Shown: positions 22,050 through 35,612, counted from the first letter of the stretch. The stretch is 64,000 nucleotides of DNA from Meandrina meandrites (GCA_963693305.1 OY855909.1:4700241-4764240); one strand, 5' to 3'. Translations and numbers: made by a program. The notes: generated by a model from the sequence alone, not told the origin.

Positions 22050-25000
22050 GTTAGCCAACTTGAGGTGTTTTTTTGTAGGAATCCTTTAAACCATTCACAT
22101 TTTCGGCCTTTAACTTAATCAATATCATTTCCAAGTTTGTATATTTCCACTGAATTTAGCAACACCGGTACTTTATTAAGATATGCAAATGTTTGATTGA
22201 ATATTAATTACGATTGTTTAAAATTTGAGAAAATTTGATGTTTAAAATGTCAAATTACAAGATGGCAGATTGAATTTGTAACAGAATTATTTCTCTCAGT
22301 AGGTTTTTTTCTCTTGCTTGATATGTTTCAAACGTGCAATTCGACAAGCAACCATTTTCAGGTTATGTCAGACACGTTCCCAGTCGCTCCTGAGGCGGTT
22401 TTGACTGAAACGTATTGCATCAAGGGAAGGCCGCTACTTTTCTTTTGCTCTTCCCAGCCTGCCCCGCAACCTTTACATCATTTCTCCCCAGTCTTTCATC
22501 ACCTCTTCCATCACCTTTGAAGAACAAATAAGTAGGGAGTGGGAACGAGTCTGAGGTTACGCAATGAAATTCAAGATGGCGGATCCAGGATGGTGGATAT
22601 TTCAATGTAAATCGTGTCAGAATGACGTCATTGCTAACAACAACCAAAGTGGCATGATCAGTGGACAACCGAATTTTGTCAAAACCTATATACATTTAAG
22701 TTTGATTAAAAAAGTAATCGACATAAATACAGTTTAAGCCAATAAAATCGAATAAGTGATGTTATCAGAATTTACGTTAACAAGAATTTACGTTTTCATC
22801 ATCCTGTTAATTTCGTGGTCACAGCATACGCGGTTTGCAAGTTGTAGTTGGGAAGTTCTGAACCATCACCACCTCCGGTTCTAGAAGGTCCAAAAAGTGA
22901 GGTATGTTAGAAAATAAACTGCTTGGCACTACCGCACCAAACATGTCGAGTGGTCGGCCGCTGGGGCTAAATTCCCATGTTGCACGTATCGCAAGCAGCG
23001 AACGAACTGTGACCCGAATCGTCTCTTACTTCAAGGAAGTTGACTTTAAAGATAATAATAAGTTTAAATTCGGTGACCAACAGGCACAGAATTCAGCTCG
23101 AAAACAATCCAAAGTATTCGAAAACTGGTGAACTGATAGGCAGGATACGTTTACGACCTATTACAGGCGAACACTGACCATCCTGTGTCGAGCTGTCTAT
23201 TTCGTATAATCTACGGCTTGGGCGAGTCAAACAATATTGACGTGATGTTTTTATTTTAGTTTAGATTCAAGGAAAAAACAGAGGGCGGTCGCGATGAAGT
23301 GAACAGATGTGATTGGATATCTATATACGTAAACATGATCATCTGATTAAAACACGATCAAATATTACTGAATTAATGAACCTACTTTCACATTCAGTCA
23401 CAAGGTCACATAAGATTGCGAAACATACCCAGGAAACCACCTTTATTCCGCATAAGAAGTCAGTAGAATTTCTATCAAACACCAACTTAGAGGTATGTCT
23501 CCTTTAATAATACAATTTTGACCAAGATTTATACGGTAGTTTTATAAAAGAGATAGGCAAGTGTCTTTTTAGTAGTTCTGCATGGCTTTGTGTTAAAAAT
23601 TCGGAGTTTGTAATGGAAGCATGTCGAAATAAGGAAGTGGAGAATCTTTACCAGTCAGTATATGCAAGCAGCATGAAGTTTGAATCCTATGCAGTAAAAT
23701 GTACAGCTATAGACAAGTTGTTGCTTCTTTATCGAACTTATGACTCGGCTTGGCGAACGGACGTGCGGAATCTGCCATTCGATCCAGCCTGGAAAAGAAT
23801 TAATTTAAACCTCCAATTTTTCATTTTCGAAAGTTAAGCATATTTCAAGACTACGCCTGTTAATTTTTCGCTCGTCAACCTAAAAAATAAACCAAAAGTT
23901 GTACGCTATTCACTCACACGTCGAACAACATCGACGCCGTGTACAAGGTAAGCTAAAGTGCGGAAAACTTCCGGGATGTTGTAGAATGTTTTTAAAAGCT
24001 TCAAGATGATCAACGGAGTTGACGAATTGAAAAAAGCTGGGGCAAATGATAAAGATTTTAGAGTCACGGCGTCCCTTCGTGCTCCTGAGGAAACAAAGTA
24101 GCTTATGTCTTATGTTAGCGACATAGCGACAGAGCTATTTACCGAGATTGCATTCTCGGTAAATTACCCGGAAATTTTTGTGGTGCTTGCGGATGAAAAG
24201 AAGCCGGAGAAGATATTTCAAGTTGGTTGCATCAAAAGAAACCGTCATTATATGTTGTTCACAGAAAGCTCGCTTGAAATATTGGGCCGGAACAAGTAAG
24301 ATGGAAATCCCAGTCGAGTTCACTCAGTTACGCCACAGAAAATAATCCAAACATTCAAAAGGTTATCCTGCACGTCATGGGCTACTTCGATTTAGTATGT
24401 TATATTTATAGAACACAACACCCGTCTAGCAGCGGGTTGAACTTGTGGCTTGAATTGTTCAGTATTGTATCGAATTGAAGCTTACATTTAAGAGAGTGGT
24501 AACGGGGGGTATAGATCCGGTTCACGGAAAATAAACTAGCACCAGTTACACAATTCACGGAAAATAAAAGAGAACGCTTTGTGAAAATCACGGTTCACGG
24601 CGACTATGGAAAAATTACGATTCACGAGGAAAAAATAGCCACTTCACATTGCACGGGAAATATAAAAAAAGCCGATCACGAGTCACGAAAATAGCCTTAA
24701 CCACCATCATTTCAAACAGGAAAGATCGATAAGCTACATTTTTTGTCATCTAATTCAGAAAAGGAATGGGAGTTTTGCCAGTTATCTGTTATGCAGTCAT
24801 TAGCCACTGCAACTTGTTCCGAGACTAATTTTAAAAGCTACTTGACCTTTCTGCACAAGCGGTTTGAGTGCGGATACAAAAGTTGTCACAAAAATTATCA
24901 CGACAAAAATTGTTCCCTTTGTTACAGACAGTTCCTAACTCATGTATGCATGCTAGCTAGAGAGTGAGTAGAACCTTATTCAATTTTGTCCAGTTTTTAC

Positions 25001-25090
25001 CTGAGACAAATTTTGTCGGCAGCGCGTGCGATGATTTGAAGCTAGTGAGCTACGTAACGCGTAAATAATACGTCCCAGAATTTTTAAAGA
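22050..25090 (+). other. Stretch with possible unassigned exons
   Basis: No complete gene is visible. Some pieces look exon-like on the plus strand. The 24105-24293 frame ends at a strong GTAAGA donor (FTESSLEILGRNK). Another from about 24721 to 24963 follows CAAACAG and ends at GTGAGT, with Cys/His-rich text ending FLTHVCMLARE. Frames at 22904-23131 and 23613-23837 are weaker. I recognise no family and cannot join them reliably. Confidence 0.25.
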
Positions 25091-25129
25091 ATGATTAAGT
25101 ATTGTGGTGAAATTTTATCAATATGCAAA

Positions 25130-28100
25130 ATAATTTATGACTAATTTATGAAAATTCGCTTTCTGCATCAGTCTAGTATTTAACAATATCTTCTCAAAAT
25201 TATGGCTAATTTATGAAAATTCGCTTTCTGTATCAGTCTCGTATTTAGCTAGATCTCAAAATTATGGCTAATTTATGAAAATTTGCTTTCTTTCTCAGTC
25301 TCGTATTTAGCTAGATCTCCTAAAATTATGGCTAATTTATGAAAATTTGCTTTCTGTATCAGTCTCGTATTTAGCTACATCTCCTAAAATTATGGCTAAT
25401 TTATGAAAATTTGCTTTCTGTATCAGTCTCGTATTTAGCTAGATCTCAAAATTATGCCTAATTTAAGAAAATTTGCTTTCTTTATCAGTCTCGTATTTAG
25501 CTAGATCTCCTAAAATTATGGCTAATTTATGAAAATTTGCTTTCTGTATCAGTCTCGTATTTAGCTAGATCTCCTAAAATTATGGCTAATTTATGAAAAT
25601 TTGCTTTCTGTATCAGTCTCGTATTTAGATAGATCTCCTAAAATTATGGCTAATTTATGAAAATTTGCTTTCTGTATCAGTCTCGTATTTAGCTAGATCT
25701 CCTAAAATTATGGCTAATTTATGAAAATTTGCTTTCTGTATCAGTCTCGTATTTAGATAGATCTCCTAAAATTATGGCTAATTTATGAAAATTTGCTTTC
25801 TGTATCAGTCTCGTATTTAGCTAGATCTCCTAAAATTATGGCTAATTTATGAAAATTTGCTTTCTGTATCAGTCTCGTATTTAGCTAGATCTTCTCAAAA
25901 TTATGTCTAATTTATGAAAATTTGCTTTCTGTATCAGTCTCGTATTTAGCTAGATCTTCTCAAAATTATGGCTAATTTATGAAAATTTCCTTTCCCTATC
26001 AGTCTCGTATTTAGCTAGATCTTCTCAAAATTATGGCTAATTTATAAAAATTTGCTTTCTGTATCAGTCTCGTATTTAGCTAGATCTCCTAAAATTATGG
26101 CTAATTTCTGAAAATTTGCTTTCTGTATCAGTCTCGTATTTAGCTAGATCTCCTGAAAATTATGGCTAATTTATGAAAATTTGCTTTCTGTATCAGTCTC
26201 GTATTTAGCTAGATCTCCTAAAATTATGGCTAATTTATGAAAATTTACTTTCTGTATCAGTCTCGCATTTAGCTAGATCCCCTCAAAATTATGGTTAATT
26301 TATGAAACTTCGCTTTCTGTATCAGCCTCGTATTTAGCTAAATCTGTAAAATTATGGCTAATTTATGAAAATTCGCTTTCTGTATCAGTCTCGTATTTAG
26401 CTAGATCTCAAAATTATCGCTAATTTATGAAAATTCGCTTTCTGTATCAGTCTCGTATTTAGCTAGATCTCCTCAAAATTATGGCTAATTTATGAAAATT
26501 CGCTTTCTGTATCAGTCTCGTATTTAGCTAGATCTCCTCAAAATTATGGCTAATTTATGAAAATTCGCTTTCTGTATCAGTCTCGTATTAAGCTAGATCT
26601 CCTTAAAATTATGGCTAATTTATGAAAATACGCTTTCTGTATCAGTCTCGTATTTAGCTAGATCTCAACATTATGGCTATTTAAGAAAATTTGCTTTCTT
26701 TATCAGTCTCGTATTTAGCTAGATCTCCTAAAATTATGGCTAATTTATGAAAATTTGCTTTCTGTATCAGTCTCGCATTTAGCTAGATCCCCTCAAAATT
26801 ATGGTTAATTTATGAAACTTCGCTTTCAGTATCAGTCTCGTATTTAGCTAAATCTGTAAAATTATGGCTAATTTATGAAAATTCGCTTTCTGTATCAGTC
26901 TCGTATTTAGCTAGATCTCCTCAAAATTATGGCTAATTTATGAACATTCGCTTTCTGTATCAGTCTCGTATTTAGCTAGATCTCCTCAAAATTATGGCTA
27001 ATTTATGAAAATTCGCTTTCTGTATCAGCCTCGTATTAAGCTAGATCTCCTTAAAATTATGGCTAATTTATGAAAATGCGCTTTCTGTATCAGTCTCGTA
27101 TTTAGCTAGATCTCAAAATTATGGCTATTTAAGAAAATTTGCTTTCTTTATCACTCTCGTATTTAGCTAGATCTCCTAAAATTATGGCTAATTTATGAAA
27201 ATTTGCTTTCTGTATCAGTCTCGTATTTAGCTAGATCTTCTCAAAATTATGGCTAATTTATGAAAATTTCCTTTCCCTATCAGTCTCGTATTTAGCTAGA
27301 TCTTCTCAAAATTATGGCTAATTTATAAAAATTTGCTTTCTGTATCAGTCTCGTATTTAGCTAGATCTCCTAAAATTATGGCTAATTTCTGAAAATTTGC
27401 TTTCTGTATCAGTCTCGTATTTAGCTAGATCTCCTGAAAATTATGGCTAATTTATGAAAATTTGCTTTCTGTATCAGTCTCGTATTTAGCTAGATCTCCT
27501 AAAATTATGGCTAATTTATGAAAATTTGCTTTCTGTATCAGTCTCGCATTTAGCTAGATCCCCTCAAAATTATGGTTAATTTATGAAACTTCGCTTTCTG
27601 TATCAGTCTCGTATTTAGCTAAATCTGTAAAATTGTGGCTAATTTATGAAAATTCGCTTTCTGTATCAGTCTCGTATTTAGCTAGATCTCAAAATTATCG
27701 CTAATTTATGAAAATTCGCTTTCTGTATCAGTCTCGTATTTAGCTAGATCTCCTCAAAATTATGGCTAATTTATGAAAATTCGCTTTCTGTATCAGTCTC
27801 GTATTTAGCTAGATCGCCTCAAAATTATGGCTAATTTATGAAAATTCGCTTTCTGTATCAGTCTCGTATTAAGCTAGATCTCCTTAAAATTATGGCTAAT
27901 TTATGAAAATGCGCTTTCTGTATCAGTCTCGTATTTAGCTAGATCTCAAAATTATGGCTATTTAAGAAAATTTGCTTTCTTTATCAGTCTCGTATTTAGC
28001 TAGATCTCCTAAAATTATGGCTAATTTATGAAAATTTGCTTTCTGTATCAGTCTCGTATTTAGCTAGATCTCCTAAAATTATGGCTAATTTATGAAAATT

Positions 28101-30140
28101 TGCTTTCTGTATCAGTCTCGTATTTAGCTAGATCTTCTCAAAATTATGTCTAATTTATGAAAATTTGCTTTCTGTATCAGTCTCGTATTTAGCTAGATCT
28201 TCTCAAAATTATGGCTAATTTATGAAAATTTGCTTTCTTTATCAGTCTCGTATTTAGCTAGATCTTCTCAAAATTATGGCTAATTTATAAAAATTTGCTT
28301 TCTGTATCAGTCTCGTATTTAGCTAGATCTCCTAAAATTATGGCTAATTTCTGAAAATTTGCTTTCTGTATAAGTCTCGTATTTAGCTAGATCTCCTGAA
28401 AATTATGGCTAATTTATGAAAATTTGCTTTCTGTATCAGTCTCGTATTCAGCTAGATCTCCTAAAATTATGGCTAATTTATGAAAATTTGCTTTCTGTAT
28501 CAGTCTCGCATTTAGCTAGATCCCCTCAAAATTATGGTTAATTTATGAAACTTCGCTTTCTGTATCAGTCTCGTATTTAGCTAAATCTGTAAAATTATGG
28601 CTAATTTATGAAAATTCGCTTTCTGTATCAGTCTCGTATTTAGCTAGATCTCAAAATTATCGCTAATTTATGAAAATTCGCTTTCTGTATCAGTCTCGTA
28701 TTTAGCTAGATCTCCTCAAAATTATGGCTAATTTATGAACATTCGCTTTCTGTATCAGTCTCGTATTTAGCTAGATCTCCTCAAAATTATGGCTAATTTA
28801 TGAAAATTCGCTTTCTGTATCAGTCTCGCATTAAGCTAGATCTCCTTAAAATTATGGCTAATTTATGAAAATGCGCTTTCTGTATCAGTCTGGTATTTAG
28901 CTAGATCTCAAAATTATCGCTAATTTATGAAAATTCGCTTTCTGTATCAGTCTCGTATTTAGCTAGCTCTCCTCAAAATTATGGTGGGAGGCGCGGTGGC
29001 CTAATGGTTAGTGCGCTGGACTCCGGATCGGGCGGTCCAGGTTCAAGCCCTGGCCGGGGCACTGCGTTGTGTTCTTGGGCAAGATACTTTACTCTCATAG
29101 TGCCTCTCTCTACCCAGGTGTATAAATGGGTACCGGCGAATTTACTGCTGGGGGTAGCCCTGCGATGGACTAGCATTCCATCCAGGGGGGAGTAGCAATA
29201 CTCCTAGTCGCTTCATGCTACGGAAACCGGGATAAGCTCCGGCCTGATGGGCCCCTAGGCTCGTATACAGACTTTACCTACCCTCAAAATTATGGCTAAT
29301 TTATGAAAATTCGCTTTGTGTATCAGTCTCGTATTTAGCTAGATCTCCTGAAAATTATCGCTAATTTATGAAAATTCGCTTTCTGTATCAGTCTCGTATT
29401 TAGCTAGATCTCTAAAATTATGGCTAATTTATGAAAATTTGCTTTCTGTATCAGTCTCGTATTTAGCTAGATCTCTAAAATTATGGCTAATTTATGAAAA
29501 TTCGCTTTCTGTATCAGTCTCGTATTTAGCTAGCTCTCCTCAAAATTATGGCTAATTTATGAAAATTCGCTTTCTGTATCAGTCTCGTATTTAGCTAGAT
29601 CTCCTGAAAATTATCGCTAATTTATGAAAATTCGCTTTCTGTATCAGTCTCGTATTTAGCTAGATCTCTAAAATTATGGCTAATTTATGAAAATTTGCTT
29701 TCTGTATCAGTCTCGTATTTAGCTAGATCTCTAAAATTATGGCTAATTTATGAAAATTCGCTTTCTGTATCAGTCTCGTTTTTAGCTAGATCTCAAAATT
29801 ATCGCTAATTTATGAAAATTCGCTGTTTGTATCAGTCTCGTATTTAGCTAGATCTCCTGAAAATCATGGCTAATTTATGAAAATTCGCTTTCTGTATCAG
29901 TCTCATGTTTAGCTTTATCCACTCAAAATTATGGTTTATTTATGAAAATTCGCTCTCTGTATCAGTCTTGTATCTAGCTCTATCTCATCAAAATTATGGC
30001 TAATTTATGAAAATTTGCTTTCTGTATCAGTCGCGTTTCTTCTTTATCAATTTTGTATTTAGCTTTATCTATATCGCCTCAAAACTATGGCTCATGTATA
30101 AAAATTTGCTTTCTGTATCAGTTTCGTAGTTAGCTATATC
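25130..30140. repeat. 5 kb satellite, unit about 64 bp, with higher-order pattern
   Basis: About 75 tandem units contain CTAATTTATGAAAATTTGCT and GTATCAGTCTCGTATTTAGC. Variant units recur in fixed series. For example, a GGTTAATTTATGAAACTTCG unit appears near 26281, 26801, 27562 and 28524, and a CTATTTAAGAAAATTTGC unit near 26667, 27113 and 27949. This indicates expansion by multi-unit blocks. The array is broken once by a SINE. Units decay at the right edge (29900-30140). Confidence 0.95.
28985..29281 (+). mobile_element. Complete tRNA-derived SINE inside satellite
   Basis: The head reads like a tRNA with A-box-like TGGCCTAATGGTTAG and B-box GGTTCAAGCCC. A body with TTGGGCAAGATAC and CTTCATGCTACGGAAACC follows. 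A 14-bp target duplication CCTCAAAATTATGG, taken from the satellite unit, flanks it (28971-28984 and 29282-29295). Three older fragments of the same family occur in the Dicer introns. Confidence 0.9.
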
Positions 30141-30260
30141 TACCCCAGCCAAAATAGACCCCTTAACCAAAAATACAAAGTATTAGAAAGCTGAAAGGGA
30201 GTTATTCATGTTAATATCTTGGTTTATTTCCAAAGTTTTCAGGTTTGAAGATAGCGAAGC

Positions 30261-31486
30261 ATGCCTTTTGAAGACGCAATAAAAGAGGTTGGTGAGAGCA
30301 TTGCCCAAGAGGAAAGCAAGCGAGCTCGGCTAAAAGACCTGGACTTGATTGTACTGGATAACTCGATCCGTGAGAGCACTGTGGGTCAGCTTCGAGGACA
30401 CACCCTGGAAAACAAGTGGAAGATTTACAACGAGGTGAAAAAGTGCGGGTTCAAGTTCATCGTCGTAGCAGCATTCTCGCACATGACTCGCGTGGACGAC
30501 ACGTTCCTCGAAGAGATAGTTGACAAAGGAGAAGACGTGAGCAACCTGTTCGCCTTCACTGAGGTGATCGAGTCGGTCAAGAATGGTGCTCCTGATACTA
30601 AAAGAACTCCAGTGGGCCTGAGTAAAATGAAGGCGCTTGGATTGGTCAATCCCATTATCGAGGTCGATCTCGCCAACGATTCCATCAACTGGGATGTCTT
30701 TACTGTACAAGATATGTGCCAGCTTCTGCTGCGGAGGATCAAATGGAGTCGAATGAGGCTGTCCCCTGATGCTAAGATCATGGTCAATTTGCGAGACTTC
30801 CCTGACGCCATGGTTTATCACATGGAACGAGTGTTCACCGTTGTGGACTTCTTGGGATCATTGTCTGATGATGAACGTCCTTTTGGAATGATGTACGAGG
30901 AGCCAACTGGCAAGTACTTACCAGAAGAGGTGGGAGCTTGGACCGCGGGTAAGCTGCTGAGCTCATTAGTACATGATGTCATTACCGTGTCACCGTGAGG
31001 CACGATCCTTTACTCTTTTAATGTGTGGCTGCATGGAATAGTTGTTGAATAAATTGAAGGCCGACAAGATACATGGCACAATAAATACTCCTTATTCGAT
31101 GGTTTACAATATAATACACGCGGATATTTTGCGAGTTGCGTAGTATTTTTCCGAGCCCGGAAGGGAGGGGGGGAGGGGAATACGAGCAATGATCATCGAA
31201 TAAGGGATATATTTATTCCAATATTAAGGACGTAAATAAGTCAAAGTTCGGGACGTTTTGTCCGGCCATTTTCTTACTCGCTTTACGTCCATGTTGTTGC
31301 CCTGTTCTACATTGTAATAACGTGTCATATTTTGCGCCTTCTCGTGACCGAATGTGGTAAAATGGCGCAACAGTGGAATAATAATGAAAAAGTATCGTCC
31401 TCTCCTTAAAGTGTGGATTAAAGTACAGTTTAAAAGGCGTGTTTAAAAAAAACACAGAAAGCGTCCTAGCCTTAAGAAAATATATA

Positions 31487-31540
<54 letters not shown>

Positions 31541-32605
31541 TTGCCCAGTTATAATAAGAATTTCTCCTGTTATTCAGGTGTGCGTAAGATCATGGACTCC
31601 CGTGGATGGACTGGTCATCTTCTGGCTCATGTTCACGAGAAGTGGGCCCTCGGAGAAATGACACAGCTTGAATGCCTTGTCAACGGAGCGAACGGCATCT
31701 GGGCAAGTGTCTGCGAAGAAGGAGCTTCCCTTGGTCACGCCTGTTCTACAGTGACGTTGATGAACCTTGTACGAATGGGCAATACTAAAGTTCAAGAGCG
31801 TTACAACTGCACGCTGCTGAGGGACGCCGCATCTAACGTGACTAAGATCACTACCGGGATGCCTCCTCATCCAAAACAGGTCATCTATGGCGAAAGAGCG
31901 CTGGACTTGGCATTCGACTTCGGAAGCATAGCTGGTGGTAAGGTTGGAGAATCCGACTTTGACTTGGCTGAGTTCTTTGGAGAAGCAGCTCCGATTAGGA
32001 TCAGCACTCTGTCTTCTAGTGGCATGATCTGCGAAAGGCTAGTGTACCTGTTTGGTGAAGATTCACAGTTTACACTGGAAATGGCAGACAAAATGAAAGA
32101 GCAAATGCTTGCAGATCTTACTGGCAACAGGAAGGAAGAGTACATGAGTGCGGCAGGTCTTGCCCTCCTGTTTGATCGATCTGGCGGAAAACTCACGGGT
32201 AAGGTCGCAGAAGTGGTCGAGCAAGAAAAAGTTGAAAGTAAACATGCCAAACAGCTTATAGACGAAGTACGCAAGATTTGGGACAGATGGGACATTGAGG
32301 AAGAGAAGGACATTGAAGATCGCCTCCAATTCCAGTCCTTCTACAATGGTTTCATGGCTCCATACTTTGGTTGCTTCAAGTGCCATGATACACTGAAGGC
32401 GCTGAAGGCCATCGACATGGATGAAGATGGCTACATCGACTGGAATGAGTTCCTGTTGTACCTCACATGGGCAATGCGTCAGTATCCCGACATCAAAGAT
32501 GCCGATGAGCTGCTGTCGGTTACTTTCCGTAAGGGGATCATCCCAGCCATGCAAGATGAGGTGGTCGGGAAGAAGAGGAAGACCAAACCCAAGCAGTCCA
32601 AATGA
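30261..32605 (+). CDS. DRE-TIM metallolyase-like protein with EF-hand, two exons
   Basis: Exon 1 is 30261-30948 and exon 2 31578-32605, joined through a GTAAGC donor and TATTCAG acceptor in matching phase, for 571 residues. The N-terminal part resembles the isopropylmalate synthase/HMG-CoA lyase superfamily: a first-strand motif VLDNSIRESTVGQLRGH (near residue 30) with the Arg-Glu pair, an HxH metal motif in HVHEKWALGE (near 246), and a glycine-rich GANGIWASVCEEGASLGHA. Near residue 508 there is a canonical EF-hand loop DMDEDGYIDWNE. The C-terminus is basic. Substrate is unknown; a carbon-carbon bond lyase or Claisen-type condensing enzyme tuned by calcium is an inference. An acceptor TTTTCAG sits 19 bp before the ATG, so a 5' UTR exon probably lies upstream. 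Confidence 0.7.
31485..31537. repeat. TAA microsatellite in intron
   Basis: About 15 TAA/ATA units within the intron of the EF-hand gene, 40 bp before the exon 2 acceptor. Confidence 0.9.
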
Positions 32606-35129
32606 AAAGATGTCTTCTAAAGATATCGCACGCCCACTAACAAACACTGAATGACTACCTTATGTGCGTAACCTAGTTTTGAATTAGGAATTTTACCAGT
32701 GTAGGATGCAATTTGAATACAATTTGCACTTTCTACAAAGTGCTTTCGTCTGACTTATTTTAATTAAATTAAATTTTAAAAAATCTCTAAATTTATTCTT
32801 CAAGACTTTCATTTAAAGTTATTTAGATCAGAAGTTGTAAACGGCTTTATAGAAGGTTTCACGACTAAGCTTTCACGTGAATGGCACACAAAAAAAAAAT
32901 GTTTTCACTTAAGCAATTCAAGCGACTTTTATATTGCGCGAAATATTAAACATTTAAGTTGTATGCCACAACCATTGTAAAAGGTATCTTAACAAGATTA
33001 AGAGGGTCATTTTAGACGTTTAACACGCCTTCCCCTCTCCCCACTGTTACCAGTGTTGGCAGAATTTCTGGATTACATTCAAGCCTATAACACAGCAACT
33101 TGAAGTTAAGAATTAGAGTTATTTGCACAAGAACATCGTTTTCAAGAAACATGCAATGTAAGGGAGTCTCTCGACAATTTTGCGAGTGGTTGTAGTATGC
33201 ATTGAAGCCCATAGCCTATTGTAGTTTTTCCTCAGCTTAAACATTTTGCCAAGTTGATTTCTTTGAATTGGAGTATTTGTATCACTCAGTGATCTTAGAA
33301 CAAGAAGGAAATAAAATAAAAAGGGCGTGAATAACTTTGACTGGCTATTTATCTATACACTCTAGATCTAGTTTTAATTTAAATGTCTCTGCGACGGAAA
33401 ACGGTTTGACGAGTAACACGCTTAGTTGTTGGACATGTTCCATCATCGTACCTTACCCGTTACTTAACAAATGGTGGAAGGAGCAGGAGGACCGATTCCA
33501 CCCAATGCAACAATCACAATCACTGGGATACCAGATGACACCACAGACTCCGTCAGTAAACAATAGATTTTTAACTTTTTACCTTTTATTCTTTTATATG
33601 ATGTATTTTTATTTTTATATTGTTATATATATTTTTCTTTTACAGGACCCCTTTGATAACAGTACGCATGTACTGAAGGGCCATCCTGTTTAAAAATTCG
33701 TTATTATTATTATTATTACAAAACACAATCCACACATGCTACCGGCTTGAAGTTAGGATGTCGGGATCTAGAAAACCCTATAATATCTCGGAACAAAGGA
33801 GCTCAAATCAGAGCAACCTCATCACAATCTAAAGAGTTAAACTGTATACTCCCAGTTTAGAGCGGAAGAGAAGAGATTGTTACTATTTGTAACTGAGTTT
33901 TTAAACGTTACTACTGAAAACATTTTTCAAAACGATCTGGCTTACATGGCCAAAAGATAATAGAACCGGTGGGATATACCAAATTTATTAACCCCATCTC
34001 GGACTAGCACTGGAACAACATTCCACATTGGAACGCCATGATTTGCAAGTCCCATCCAGCGGCACATACCGATTTATCGTGCGTGTATTTAAGGTGGAAA
34101 TATGTCAGGCAAAAATTTGAAGACATTTAAACGATAAACGAATTAATCGTTGGCGAGTACTTTAAAACGTAATTACTGCATATAGCTCGATAGTTTTTTG
34201 GTACTCCCTCTAATGGACTATTCGGGTAGGCTCTGCCCGAAAGGGGTATACCTTACTATGATGAAAAGTAGGTTGTGTAAAAGTGTATGGATTTCACTAG
34301 TTGAAGTATTCATTTAAGTATTTTAAGGGTTCATTTAAGGTGTGATTAAGAAAACAGGTGAGGTACCCTTCGGCTATAGGTATTGGGAAGCGGCACCATT
34401 TTTCCAACGAAGGCATAAGGAAAGGTTTCCTTTCCTATCGAATTGGTACACGAACATAAGGGACGGATCATTTATTACGTCCAAAGGGGGGGCGGTGGTT
34501 TTGGAGGGGGGCGGGGTACAATTTTAAAACAAGCCCCTTTTTGGGGGGTAAATTTTTCTCTGGTAAGAAACATGAGGGGGGTCAAATTTTATGACAAAGC
34601 AACAGCAGTCTAGGGAATTTGACGTCGGTGATCTATCCCCGATCCCGTGGTTGGGGAAAAGGAAAGAATTTGACGCGATTTCAGGTCCCGAGGGAAGGGT
34701 TGTTTGACATGGTCCTGGAACCTAGCTTCGATCTTTTCGCGGTCTTTCAATCGTTATATTTGAAAACAAAAAGATCGAAAATGCCAATCTACAAAGCCTG
34801 GGATGTAAAACAGGAGACGAGAAAGGCCGTAGCGGCTGGGAGCTTCGAAGAATTTGCTAAAGTAGGTGAGCTATTTTTGATATCAGAAATTCAATCTGAC
34901 AAATACAGCGAGTGTCTTCAAAGAGGGTACGGTACGATAATATTTAGCTTAACTGACCTTTTCAAAGTTTACAATACATGCTATTTAAATCAGACCTCTG
35001 TATTATACTGCGAGTCAAATCATTAACTTTTTGCTACAAAAATACAAAAAGGTGTCTTTGCACTTTGTATCTTCGGCCCACGCTCGTTTTAGGGATTCAA
35101 ACAATAAACGAGAGAAAAGATAAACGACA
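32606..35129. other. Gene-poor stretch after the EF-hand gene
   Basis: The stretch starts with the 3' UTR of the EF-hand gene. Beyond that I see only AT-rich sequence, a TTA microsatellite (33699-33716) and G-rich tracts near 34490-34550. A 135-codon frame at 34619-35026 contains one exon-like piece (KAWDVKQETRKAVAAGSFEE, then a GTGAGC donor) but no family I can name. Confidence 0.4.
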
Positions 35130-35612
35130 TACCTTATTATAGGAAATTAACGATCGTGTTAATTAAGGTATTGGAAATTAACTTAAATTAACGCGAAGTG
35201 AACCAAAAATTTCTTTCCAATAAAAGAAATTAACGCGAAAGAGGAGCTGAAATTTCAAAATGAAGACAATTAACGCGACCACACAAAGAAACGGAACTTG
35301 TAGAGACAACAGGAACAAACAAATTTATTTTACCACACTGTTAGTAAGTTAACAAAATCCAAAACCCAAACGAATCTCGCTACTTTCAGCGTTCTTTTCA
35401 GTGCCAACGATACTGGTGGATCTCCATCCTGATAAAGCATTGCTCAAAAAATCCAAATTAACGCTCCACTTAATTAATGGCGCGAAAATTAACGCTCCAG
35501 TAATTTAAAGGCGCGGAAATTAACGCTCACAAAAATTAACGCGACTTAAATTAACGCGAATTTTCTAAATTCGCATTGATTTCATGAAGCGTTAATTTCC
35601 TATAATAAGGTA
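35130..35612. mobile_element. MITE with 23-bp TIRs and iterated TTAACGCG
   Basis: The left end (35130-35152, starting TACCTTATTATAGG) and right end (35590-35612) are perfect inverted repeats of 23 bp. The interior carries about a dozen copies of AAATTAACGCG or its variants spread along the element. No coding capacity. Confidence 0.7.

Larger units (their letters stand above)
18199..22425. repeat. Segmental duplication, copy A (Dicer 5' end)
   Basis: This segment, from inside Dicer exon 2 through exon 1 and about 3.3 kb of upstream flank, is repeated in the same orientation at about 36236-40452. Similarity is high throughout. The differences include a fold-back insertion and other small insertions in copy B, and one MITE (21821-22041) present only here. 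Confidence 0.93.

Noticed and set aside
28979..29195. Short frames on both strands
   Set aside because: Both are the SINE translated; SINEs do not encode protein.
25130..30140. CRISPR-like array of repeats and spacers
   Set aside because: The units are contiguous and about 64 bp long with graded variation, no unique spacers, and the context is eukaryotic. It is a satellite.
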